DNA from: Lysobacterales bacterium
GTDB taxonomy: Bacteria > Pseudomonadota > Gammaproteobacteria > Xanthomonadales > Xanthomonadaceae
NCBI GenBank assembly: GCA_016718605.1
Contig: JADKCY010000011.1
Span: 186,001-250,000, forward strand
Direction: 5' to 3'
Length of the DNA stretch: 64,000 nt
Numbering within the stretch: position 1 is the first letter of the stretch; the number at the start of each line of letters is the position of its first letter. A model generated the notes under the pieces. That model made no database searches and had not been told where the DNA came from. It was given only the letters and a program-made list of their open reading frames with translations. The position numbers and the translations under genes were made by a program. Of this stretch, positions 24,464-32,766 are shown piece after piece.

Positions 24464-26581
24464 ATGACCAGATCCGTGCCGTCCTACTCTCAATTGATTG
24501 CCGATGCGAAACGGGCGATGGTGGATTCGCCACAACGTGCCATCGAGATCGTCGAAGGCATCCTGCAGCAACGACCCGCGGATCTTGACGCGTGGCTCGT
24601 GCTGGGGAATGCCGGATTGCAGATGGGTGATTTCGACGTCGCCGTGCGGGCGTTTCGGAGACTGGGTCAATTGCAGCCCGGTCTTGATTCGCTCAGACGT
24701 GGACTGTCCATGGCCTTGAACGCTCGCGGTGCGCAACGCCGCAAGCAAGGCAAAGAGCGCGACGCATTGGATGATTTCTCGCTCGCCATTGAGGCATTTT
24801 CTGCGCATCCCCAAGCGGCGTTCAACGCGGCCTTATGCGCCTTTGCGCTGGACAATCGAAGCGAAGCGCATCGCTGGCTGGATCACCATCTGGCGCATCA
24901 CGGCGGTGATTTGGAGGCGCAGTGGTTGTGGTTTGACAGTATCGAGACACACGAACTTGATTCAGTTCAATCACCGCGCTGGCAGCGGCTCTTGTTGCGG
25001 CCGGTCGAGGGGCTGGACATCGGCTTGCGAACGCGTGTGCTAGCGCGCTTTGGTGAGGTCGATCGTGTGTTGGACGCGTGGCAGGCGTGCGATCAGTCCC
25101 AGCGTTCGCGCATCGGCTACGCCGTGGGTGACCACCTGCGGCAACGCAACGCGAGTGAGGCCGCACGTTCGATTTTTGCATCGGCGGCGGCTTGCGCTGG
25201 AAAGCAGCGCGTTCGGGCTCATCTCGCCGCCGCGTTGACCATGCCATTGCTGCCGGATTCGGCGGCGCAAATTGCGGCATGCAGGGCCACCTCGTTTGAG
25301 GCTTTGCACGGCTTGCGTGATCGATTACCTAACGTGGATGTGGCGGACTTTCGTCTGCAGGATCTGGCCTGGAGCAACTTCTACCTTGCCTATCACGGCG
25401 AAGACGATCTGCCGATGCAACGCGCGTACGCGCAATGGCTGCAGGATGTCGCCGCACGCGCCTGGCCGCGATGGCAAGAGGCGCCACAATGTACGCATCC
25501 GCGAAGAGTCGTTCTGCTGTCCTCGTTCTGGCGCGATTGCACGGTCGGTGCCTACTTCGCCGGCTGGATCGATTGGTTGCGTGACGCCGGTTTTGAGGTG
25601 CTGGTCTACCAATTGGGTCCGCAGCGGGACGGCGTGACTGAGCAATGGTTCGCTCGCGCCAGTCGCGGGGTTTTCTGGGATGAATCATTGGGCATGGAGG
25701 CCCTGGTCGAGGCGATACGCGGCGAACAGGCGGCACTGTTGATCTATCCCGAGCTGGGCATGGATACGCGGATTTTTCCTTTGGCCGCTCTGCGTCTGGC
25801 ACGTCGGCAAGTCGTCGCCTGGGGACATCCGGTGACCACCGGCTTCACCTCGCTGGATGGCTATTTCACCTGCGCGGAAATGGAGCCGGAAAATGCGGAC
25901 ATGCACTACAGCGAGCGATTGCTGGGATTGCCGGGCTTGGGCGTGGCGTATTCGCGCCCGCCGATCCCGGCTGCGGCCACCCGGGAGTCGCTCGGACTGC
26001 CCGAGGCGGTGCCTCTGTTGTTGATGCCGCAGTCGCTGTTCAAGGTGCATCCGGAGATGGACGACGTGATGGCCGATGCGCTTGTGGCCTGTCCTCAGGC
26101 GCGTCTGATCCTGTTCGATCTGTTGCCGCGGTTTCGGCAGCCATTCGAGCGTCGACTGCATCGGTCATTGTCGCAGCGCGAGGTGGACCCATCGCGCATC
26201 ATCTGGTTGCCAGGCTGTGATCGGGCGCGCTACCTGCAGATCAACATGGCCTGCGATCTCATGCTGGACAGCCTGCATTTTTCCGGTGGTAACACGAGTC
26301 TGGACGCCTTGCAGGCAGGTTTGCCAGTGCTGAGCGCCGAAGGGCGTTTCATGCGGGGGCGGCAGACGGCAGCCATGTTGCGCCGACTGGGTCTGGACTC
26401 TCACGGCTGGTTGGCCCCGTCAGACACCTGGGCATCGCGCTTACCCGAATTGCTGCAGGCTGCGTGTCTACACGAGGCGCGGGGGCAAGCTCGCTTGCAC
26501 CTGGATGACCTGTTTAATGCGGAGTCCGCGCGACGTGCCTGGTTGAACTGGATTGAACTGCTTTGCGAGGATTGCGTATGA
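24464..26581 (+). CDS. TPR and O-GlcNAc transferase-like glycosyltransferase (GT41)
   Basis: A 705-residue protein. Residues 10-250 are TPR repeats (AIEIVEGILQQRPADLDAWL, GDFDVAVRAFRRLGQLQPG). The C-terminal half is an OGT/SPINDLY-type GT-B domain with LLSSFWRDCTVGAYF, WGHPVTTG (about 453), ADMHYSERLLGLPG and the donor-site loop DSLHFSGGNTSLDALQ (about 602). Bacterial members glycosylate proteins or act like HMW1C on adhesins, in the cytoplasm. Its stop overlaps the GNAT start (ATGA). The substrate is unknown. Confidence 0.85.
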   Translation: MTRSVPSYSQLIADAKRAMVDSPQRAIEIVEGILQQRPADLDAWLVLGNAGLQMGDFDVAVRAFRRLGQLQPGLDSLRRGLSMALNARGAQRRKQGKERDALDDFSLAIEAFSAHPQAAFNAALCAFALDNRSEAHRWLDHHLAHHGGDLEAQWLWFDSIETHELDSVQSPRWQRLLLRPVEGLDIGLRTRVLARFGEVDRVLDAWQACDQSQRSRIGYAVGDHLRQRNASEAARSIFASAAACAGKQRVRAHLAAALTMPLLPDSAAQIAACRATSFEALHGLRDRLPNVDVADFRLQDLAWSNFYLAYHGEDDLPMQRAYAQWLQDVAARAWPRWQEAPQCTHPRRVVLLSSFWRDCTVGAYFAGWIDWLRDAGFEVLVYQLGPQRDGVTEQWFARASRGVFWDESLGMEALVEAIRGEQAALLIYPELGMDTRIFPLAALRLARRQVVAWGHPVTTGFTSLDGYFTCAEMEPENADMHYSERLLGLPGLGVAYSRPPIPAAATRESLGLPEAVPLLLMPQSLFKVHPEMDDVMADALVACPQARLILFDLLPRFRQPFERRLHRSLSQREVDPSRIIWLPGCDRARYLQINMACDLMLDSLHFSGGNTSLDALQAGLPVLSAEGRFMRGRQTAAMLRRLGLDSHGWLAPSDTWASRLPELLQAACLHEARGQARLHLDDLFNAESARRAWLNWIELLCEDCV

Positions 26582-27078
26582 CTGATTTGCCCGATTGCCA
26601 CATCCGACCGATCTGCAGCGATGACGATCTCGCCATTGCCCGCATCATCCGCCGCGTGATGCCGGAGTTTGGTGCTGACGGTCCGGGCTTTGCGATCCAC
26701 GATCTTGAAGTCGATCACATGAGTCGCGCATATGCGGATAAGGGTTGCGTCTACTTTGTCGTTGCATTGGCCGGGCAAATTGTCGGAGGGGCGGGCATTG
26801 CGCCTTTGCAGGGCAGCAGCGAGACCATCTGCGAGTTACGCAAGATGTACTTCCTGCCGGAAGCCCGCGGTCGCGGCATCGGTGCCGCGATGATGGAGGT
26901 CTGCCTGCAGGCAGCTAGTGATATGGGCTACCAGCGTTGCTATCTGGAAACGCTGACCGGCATGGATGCGGCGCAGCGCCTGTACGAGCGCAGCGGGTTT
27001 CAGCGATTGAGCGCAGCCTTGGGGGAAACCGGTCATTTTGGCTGCAACCGCTTCTACATCCGGGAGCTGCCCTTGTGA
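26578..27078 (+). CDS. GNAT family N-acetyltransferase
   Basis: A 166-residue acetyl-CoA-dependent acetyltransferase. The acetyl-CoA binding motif A is CELRKMYFLPEARGRGIGAAMM (R/Q-x-x-G-x-G/A present as ARGRGIG), followed by YLETLTGMDAAQRLYERSGF, the typical motif B. It overlaps the upstream glycosyltransferase and the downstream hutI by 4 bp each, so the three are co-translated. The acetyl acceptor is unknown. Confidence 0.88.
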   Translation: MTDLPDCHIRPICSDDDLAIARIIRRVMPEFGADGPGFAIHDLEVDHMSRAYADKGCVYFVVALAGQIVGGAGIAPLQGSSETICELRKMYFLPEARGRGIGAAMMEVCLQAASDMGYQRCYLETLTGMDAAQRLYERSGFQRLSAALGETGHFGCNRFYIRELPL

Positions 27079-28295
27079 GCCATGCGGACCAGTGGTTGCT
27101 GGAACATGCGCGTGTGGTGACCCTGACCCCGTCTTCAGGTTATGGACTGATCGAGGAGGGCGCATTGCTGCTCCGTGGCGAGACCCTCGCCTGGGTCGGT
27201 CGCCGCGATGAGTTGCCGTTGCGCCTCGTCGGCGAGGCGCAGCGTATCGACTGCGGCGGACGCTTGCTGACGCCCGCGCTGATCGATTGCCACACGCATC
27301 TGATCTATGCCGGTGATCGCGCCAACGAGTTCGAGTGGCGTCTGCAGGGGCGCAGCTATGCCGAGATCGCCCGGTCAGGCGGGGGGATTCTGTCCAGCGT
27401 GCGAGCCACGCGTGTGGCCAGCGATGCGGTGCTGTTGGGGTCGGCTCAGCAGCGTTTAGCGCAATGGCTGGCCGATGGCGTCGGAACCCTTGAAATCAAA
27501 TCCGGTTACGGACTGGACCGGGAAAATGAACTCCGCATGTTGCGCGTGGCGCGGCAACTGGGTGAGTCGAGCGGTCTGCAAATCCGCACGACATTGCTGG
27601 CGGCGCATGCCTTGCCGCCGGAATATGCGGGTCGCGCGGATGACTACATCGAGCTGGTTTGTCGCGAGATTTTGCCCGCCGCCGTGGCGGAAGGTCTGGC
27701 CGATGCGGTGGATGCCTTCTGTGAGGGCATCGGTTTCAGTCTGGCGCAGACACGACGGGTGTTTGACGCGGCGAAACAGCTTGGCTTGCCGGTCAAGTTG
27801 CATGCCGAGCAGTTGTCGGATCTGCGCGGTACGCGCTTGGTGGCCGAGTTCGGCGGGTTGTCGGCGGATCACATTGAATACAGTTGTGCAGAGGATTTGG
27901 CGGCGTTGGCCGCCGCAGGCGGCGTTGGCGTTCTGCTGCCTGCGGCCTTCCTGTGTCTGCGCGAAACGCAGGTGCCGGATATCGCGGCCATGCGGGCCTG
28001 TGCGCTGCCAATGGCGGTTGCCACTGATCACAATCCGGGAACGTCACCTTGTCTGTCGCTGCGGCATGCCATGAATCTGGCTTGCACCCTGTTTCGCTTG
28101 ACGCCCGAGGAGGCATTGCGCGGCGTGACCGTGCACGCTGCCAAGGCCTTGGGTCTGGCGGATCGTGGTCAGCTGCGTCCAGGACTTCGTGCGGATCTTG
28201 CGCTGTGGGATTTGCAGCATCCCGCCGAGTTGAGCTACTGGATGGGCGCGGCGCCGGTGCATCAACTCTGGGTCGGTGGACGCCGTTTGCGTTGA
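27075..28295 (+). CDS. hutI: Imidazolonepropionase
   Basis: A 406-residue amidohydrolase that opens the imidazolone ring in histidine degradation to glutamate. It has the metal site DCHTHLIYAG, the substrate loop SGGGILSSVRATR, KLHAEQL, ADHIEYS and ATDHNPG, all canonical. The start is GTG at 27075, overlapping the GNAT stop by 4 bp, and gives the normal family length. No other hut gene is adjacent, so the rest of the pathway must lie elsewhere. Confidence 0.94.
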   Translation: MSHADQWLLEHARVVTLTPSSGYGLIEEGALLLRGETLAWVGRRDELPLRLVGEAQRIDCGGRLLTPALIDCHTHLIYAGDRANEFEWRLQGRSYAEIARSGGGILSSVRATRVASDAVLLGSAQQRLAQWLADGVGTLEIKSGYGLDRENELRMLRVARQLGESSGLQIRTTLLAAHALPPEYAGRADDYIELVCREILPAAVAEGLADAVDAFCEGIGFSLAQTRRVFDAAKQLGLPVKLHAEQLSDLRGTRLVAEFGGLSADHIEYSCAEDLAALAAAGGVGVLLPAAFLCLRETQVPDIAAMRACALPMAVATDHNPGTSPCLSLRHAMNLACTLFRLTPEEALRGVTVHAAKALGLADRGQLRPGLRADLALWDLQHPAELSYWMGAAPVHQLWVGGRRLR

Positions 28296-28308
28296 GTTGG
28301 CAGCAGGC

Positions 28309-28725
28309 TCACCACGCGTCGAAGTCGCCAAGTGCCTGAATCAGACGGCGCGCGCGTTTGTCAGGTTTGCTGGCAGGCGGCTGGTAGCCTGCGCGCGCGG
28401 CAGCGCGTTCGGCTGACGCTTGCATTCTTCGTGCGCGGGCTTCGTCGGTTTCGTGATATAGCGTCTGCGCGACACTGGCCGAACCCCGTTTGTCCGCCAG
28501 TCCGCGGACCTCGATCTCAAACACCTCATCGCCGCGTTGGATGCGCAGAGCATCACCCATGCGAACTGATCGCGAGGCCTTGCAGGCTTGACCACCCACA
28601 GCCACGCGGTGCGATTCAATCTGCAGCTTTGCCAGCGCACGCGTCTTGAAAAAGCGTGCCGCCCACAGCCAGACATCCAGACGGATACTGGCTGGGGCAT
28701 TGCTGGCCGTCGAATCGGGACTCAC
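28309..28725 (-). CDS. hslR: Heat-shock protein 15 (S4-domain RNA-binding protein)
   Basis: A 138-residue protein with an N-terminal S4 domain (IRLDVWLWAARFFKTRALAKL, then HRVAVGGQACKASRSVRMGD). A basic C-terminal helix follows. Hsp15 recognises free 50S subunits carrying nascent chains and helps recycle them after heat stress. Its start overlaps the htpG stop by 4 bp (28722-28725), so it is expressed with htpG. It ends 13 bp from the convergent hutI stop. Confidence 0.92.
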   Translation of the reverse strand: MSPDSTASNAPASIRLDVWLWAARFFKTRALAKLQIESHRVAVGGQACKASRSVRMGDALRIQRGDEVFEIEVRGLADKRGSASVAQTLYHETDEARARRMQASAERAAARAGYQPPASKPDKRARRLIQALGDFDAW

Positions 28726-30623
28726 GCCGCGTTGAGCAATAGCGCATTCACGCGTTTGATAAAGCCTGCTGGATCATCCAGCGGCGCGCCTTCGGCAAGC
28801 TGCGCCTGCTCGAACAGCACCAGCGCCAGCGATTCACGTTCTGCACCATCGGCCAGCATGTCGAAGCGTTTCAACAGCGGGTGTTCGGGATTGATTTCCA
28901 GACTCGGCTTGGCCGTTGGCACCTCGTGGCCCGCAGCACGCATCAATCGCTGCATGTGCAGGGCCATGTCGTATTCCTCAAGTACCAGACAGGATGGCGA
29001 GTCGGTCAAGCGACTGGAGACGCGCACTTCATGCACTTTGTCGCCCAGCGCGGTCTTGAGTGCGTCGATCGTGCTTGCAGCCGCCTTCACTGCCTCCTCG
29101 TGCTTGGCTTTGACTTCGGCGGCGTCCGGCAAATCGCCAAGGTCCAGATCGCCCTTGGCGATGTTCTTCCACGATTTGCCTTCGAACTCGCGCAGATAGC
29201 CCGCCATCCACTCGTCGATGCGTTCGTGCAGCAGAATGACTTCGATATCGCGTGCCTTGAGTGCTTCCAGTTGCGGGCTGTTGGCGGCGGCGTTCCAGCC
29301 ATCGGCACTGAGGAAGTAAATCGCCTTTTGGCCGGTCTTCATGCGTGCCACATAGTCTTCCAGCGAGAAACGCTCATCCGCGTTGCTACTGCGGGTGGTG
29401 GCAAAACGCAGCAGCTTGGCGATGCGCTCCTGATTGCTGAAGTCTTCTGCAGCGCCTTCCTTCAGCACATTGCCGAAGGCCGACCAGAACTGCGCGTACT
29501 TGTCCTTGTCCTCGCGTGCCAGCTTGTCGAGCAGGTCCAGAACGCGGCGGGTGAGGGCGGATTTCAGCTTTTCAACTTGCCGATTGTTTTGCAGCAGTTC
29601 GCGGCTGACATTGAGCGGCAAGTCGTCCGAGTCGACCACGCCGCGTACGAATCGCAGGTAAGCGGGCAGCATCTGTTCAGCGGCGTCCATGATGAAAACG
29701 CGCTTGACGTAGAGCTTCAGACCCTTGCGCTGATCGCGATCAAACGCCAAGTCCATCGGTGCCTTGGCAGGCAGGAACAGCAGGCTGGTGAAGTTCTGGT
29801 TACCCTCGACGCGGTTATGTGTCCAGCTCAGGGCTTCGCCGAAATCGTGGCTGATGTGCTTGTAGAACGCCTGATATTCGTCGTCCTTGATGTCGTTCTT
29901 CGGCAATGTCCAGAGTGCCGCCGCCTGGTTGACGGTTTCCATCTCGCCGGTGTTCCCGCTGCTTTCCTCGTCACCATCCTTGCCTGGTTTGGGTAAGCGA
30001 ATCGGGAAGCCGATGTGATCCGAATAGCGCCGAATTAGATTGCGCAGCGTCCAGTCATTCAGAAACTCGGATTCGTCTTCCTTAAGATGCAGCACGATGC
30101 TGGTGCCACGCTCTGCGCGTTTCGCGGGTTCGAGTGTGTAAGCATCGGTGCCGGTCGAGACCCAACGCCAGGCTTCGCTGCTGCCCGCGCGACGACTGAT
30201 GACTTCGATGCGGTCGGCCACGATGAAGCCGGAATAAAAGCCAACGCCGAATTGGCCGATCAACTGGGCATCGCCCTTCTGCGCTTCGCTTAGCGCCGCC
30301 ATGAACTGCTTGGTGCCGGAGCGCGCGATGGTGCCGAGGTTGTCGATCAGCTCCTGACGACTCATGCCGATGCCGAGATCGCGGATCTCCAGCGTTCGAG
30401 CGTCTTTGTCGGGCACGATGTCGATCCGTGGATCGCCATCGCTGCCAAGCAGGTCGGCGTTCTGCACGGCTTCAAAGCGCAGTTTGTCGCAGGCATCGGA
30501 GGCGTTGGAGATCAGTTCGCGCAGGAAGATTTCCTTGTGCGAATACAAGGAATGGATCACCAGCTTGAGTACTTCGCTGGTTTCGGCCTGAAAGGTATGG
30601 GTTTCGGTCTGGCTCATGGGCAT
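28722..30623 (-). CDS. htpG: Molecular chaperone HtpG (Hsp90)
   Basis: A 633-residue Hsp90. The N-terminal GHKL ATPase domain has the motifs ELISNASDACDKLR, DLGIGMSRQELIDNLGTIA and GQFGVGFYSGF. The middle domain contains FLPAKAPMDLA and RELLQNNRQVEKLK, and the C-terminal dimerisation domain follows. It folds client proteins in the cytoplasm. A near-consensus heat-shock promoter lies about 50-80 bp upstream, and hslR is translationally coupled. The alternative ATG at 30617 would shorten it by two residues. Confidence 0.97.
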   Translation of the reverse strand: MPMSQTETHTFQAETSEVLKLVIHSLYSHKEIFLRELISNASDACDKLRFEAVQNADLLGSDGDPRIDIVPDKDARTLEIRDLGIGMSRQELIDNLGTIARSGTKQFMAALSEAQKGDAQLIGQFGVGFYSGFIVADRIEVISRRAGSSEAWRWVSTGTDAYTLEPAKRAERGTSIVLHLKEDESEFLNDWTLRNLIRRYSDHIGFPIRLPKPGKDGDEESSGNTGEMETVNQAAALWTLPKNDIKDDEYQAFYKHISHDFGEALSWTHNRVEGNQNFTSLLFLPAKAPMDLAFDRDQRKGLKLYVKRVFIMDAAEQMLPAYLRFVRGVVDSDDLPLNVSRELLQNNRQVEKLKSALTRRVLDLLDKLAREDKDKYAQFWSAFGNVLKEGAAEDFSNQERIAKLLRFATTRSSNADERFSLEDYVARMKTGQKAIYFLSADGWNAAANSPQLEALKARDIEVILLHERIDEWMAGYLREFEGKSWKNIAKGDLDLGDLPDAAEVKAKHEEAVKAAASTIDALKTALGDKVHEVRVSSRLTDSPSCLVLEEYDMALHMQRLMRAAGHEVPTAKPSLEINPEHPLLKRFDMLADGAERESLALVLFEQAQLAEGAPLDDPAGFIKRVNALLLNAA

Positions 30624-30671
30624 GTGTCCGGTTGCAAAGCAGAAAGTGAGCGCAGCAAGCGCGTGGCGGAC

Positions 30672-30700
30672 AAATGGTGCTGACTGTTCGATATTTCAAG
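30672..30700 (-). promoter_or_regulatory. Sigma-32 (RpoH) heat-shock promoter for htpG-hslR
   Basis: On the minus strand CTTGAAA (30700-30694) and CACCATTT (30679-30672) are 14 bp apart. The RpoH consensus is CTTGAAA, 13-15 bp, CCCCATNT. The -35 element matches perfectly and the -10 at most positions. It is about 50 bp upstream of the htpG start. Confidence 0.75.
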
Positions 30701-30812
30701 CCAGCCGGGGTGTCAAACCGTGTTCCAAGCAGTGAAACAACGGCGTGCCAAATCCTGTGAATGGGCGCAAATCGGTACGCTTGGCATTCCTTCTGCGCGG
30801 TGAGTCGTACCT

Positions 30813-32606
30813 ATGGGCAGTCCGCTGATGAATCAGCGCCACCAGATGTTCTTGCTGGATGATGTCCTGGATGTCGGACGGCTTGGCCACTGGTCGGCAT
30901 TTGCTGGGCAGGATCGTGACGATTGGGCGGCCGTGCTGGCCTCCGCTCACGCGCTAGCAGTGCAGTATTTCGCGCCCCATCATCGCTTGGGCGATGTCCA
31001 AGAGCCGCATCTGCATGAGGGCAAGGTCGTGCTGCCGGCGGCGGTCGAGACCGCGCTATCCGCGTATGCGAGCGTAGGATTCAACGCCGCCGCCGCGCCG
31101 GTTGCGCAGGGCGGCATGGGGCTTCCGTATGTAATTGCGTTGGCCAGCGACGGCTTGTTCATGGCCGCAAACATTGCCACATCGGGCTACGCCCTGTTGA
31201 CCCGCGGTGCGGCACATTTGCTGCTGGCACACGGTTCGGAGTCGCAGATTCGACGCTTCGCCAAGCCCCTGCTTGAGGGCCGCTATTTCGGCACGATGTG
31301 TCTGAGTGAGCCGCAAGCGGGATCGTCACTGGGCGATGTCAGCACCCGTGCTGTTCTGCAGCCTGATGGCAGCTACCGGCTGGAAGGCAGCAAGATGTGG
31401 ATCTCCGGCGGCGAGCACGAGATGGGCGAGAACATCATTCACCTCGTGCTGGCACGAGTGGTGGGTGACGCGCCGGGCGTGCGTGGACTCAGCCTGTTTG
31501 TCGTGCCGCGTTTGCATGTTGATGCTGCGGGTTGTCTAGGCGCGCGCAACGACGTTCACTTGGCCGGGCTGAATCACAAGCTGGGTCAACGCGGCATCGT
31601 CAATACGTTTCTGAAGTTTGGCGAACAGGGCCAGTGCCATGGCGAGTTGATCGGCGAGCGCGGCGGCGGCCTCGCTGCCATGTTTCACATGATGAATGAA
31701 GCGCGCATTGGTGTTGGGATGGGCGCGACGATGTCCGGGATGGCGAGCTATCGTTATGCCTTGCGCTACGCGCGTGAGCGTCGCCAGGGGCGCTCGTTGG
31801 AACAACGCGATCCCACGCAGCCACAGATACTGATCATTGAGCATGTCGAGGTTCGACGCTTGCTGTTGCGTCAGCGCGCGCTGGTGGAAGGCGCGCATGC
31901 TTTGTGTCTGTTTGCCGGATTGCAGGTGGATATCAAAGCCCACGCGCCCGAGGCTAGCACCCGACAGCGCGCGGCTGCATTGCTGGATTTGTTGACGCCC
32001 ATTGTAAAGGCGTGGTCGGCCGAGTTTTGTGTTCAGGCCAGTGATCATGCGATTCAAGTGTTGGGCGGGTATGGCTACACGCGCGAATATCCCGTCGAAC
32101 TCTACTGGCGCGACAACCGGCTCAACCCGATCCATGAGGGCACCAACGGCATCCAAGCGATTGACTTGCTTGGCCGCAAAGTACTGCAAGATGACGGCGT
32201 TGGCCTGAGGATCATGCTGGATTTTTTGCGCGACAGTTGCGCGGATGCACCGTCACCGTGGCAGCCCTTCGCGACCACACTAATGGCTCTGGGGGAGGCG
32301 ATCCAACGCGCCGTAATGCTGACGAAACAACGGTTGAAGTCATCTGGGCCGGTTCGCGCGTTGGCCGACGCCCATGATTTCATGATCGCCTGTGGCCATT
32401 GCGTGGTGGGTGCCTTGTGGTTGCGTCAAGCGCTGGTCGCGGAGCGGCTCGCGTCTAAGGGAGATGACGTGTTCCTGAGTGGTAAACGCAAGACCGCTCA
32501 GTATTTCTGGCAACACGAGTTACCCGATGCTACGGCCGCGATTGGCCGTGTGCTGGCTGGGCAGGGCAGTGTGGCTGATGTCCAGGATGCGGAGTTTGGC
32601 GAATAG
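30813..32606 (+). CDS. Acyl-CoA dehydrogenase (DmdC/AidB-like long form)
   Basis: A 597-residue FAD enzyme of the longer acyl-CoA dehydrogenase class, which includes 3-methylmercaptopropionyl-CoA dehydrogenases. It has CLSEPQAGSSLGDV (FAD/substrate motif), KMWISGGEHEMGENI and the catalytic base in NPIHEGTNGIQAIDLLGRK (Glu442). A C-terminal extension of about 120 residues follows, as in DmdC. It stands alone, so its substrate and electron acceptor cannot be inferred. Start ATG 30813 or 30828. Confidence 0.9.
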   Translation: MGSPLMNQRHQMFLLDDVLDVGRLGHWSAFAGQDRDDWAAVLASAHALAVQYFAPHHRLGDVQEPHLHEGKVVLPAAVETALSAYASVGFNAAAAPVAQGGMGLPYVIALASDGLFMAANIATSGYALLTRGAAHLLLAHGSESQIRRFAKPLLEGRYFGTMCLSEPQAGSSLGDVSTRAVLQPDGSYRLEGSKMWISGGEHEMGENIIHLVLARVVGDAPGVRGLSLFVVPRLHVDAAGCLGARNDVHLAGLNHKLGQRGIVNTFLKFGEQGQCHGELIGERGGGLAAMFHMMNEARIGVGMGATMSGMASYRYALRYARERRQGRSLEQRDPTQPQILIIEHVEVRRLLLRQRALVEGAHALCLFAGLQVDIKAHAPEASTRQRAAALLDLLTPIVKAWSAEFCVQASDHAIQVLGGYGYTREYPVELYWRDNRLNPIHEGTNGIQAIDLLGRKVLQDDGVGLRIMLDFLRDSCADAPSPWQPFATTLMALGEAIQRAVMLTKQRLKSSGPVRALADAHDFMIACGHCVVGALWLRQALVAERLASKGDDVFLSGKRKTAQYFWQHELPDATAAIGRVLAGQGSVADVQDAEFGE

Positions 32607-32766
32607 TTGACGGTAGGCAGGTCGCCGGCCATTCACGTCAGTCGCGCGCGTTGCAGCAGATCATGCGTCGCTCGCTGAGACGATCGGCCGATCAAAGCGT
32701 CCGTGTGGCTATCGCGGGATTCGTGGCGTCTTGTAAAGTTGGCGCTTGACTCAACGGCAACCCACC

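Noticed and set aside
28881..29996. 371-codon plus-strand frame opposite htpG
   Set aside because: Antisense shadow of HtpG; no start context or domain.
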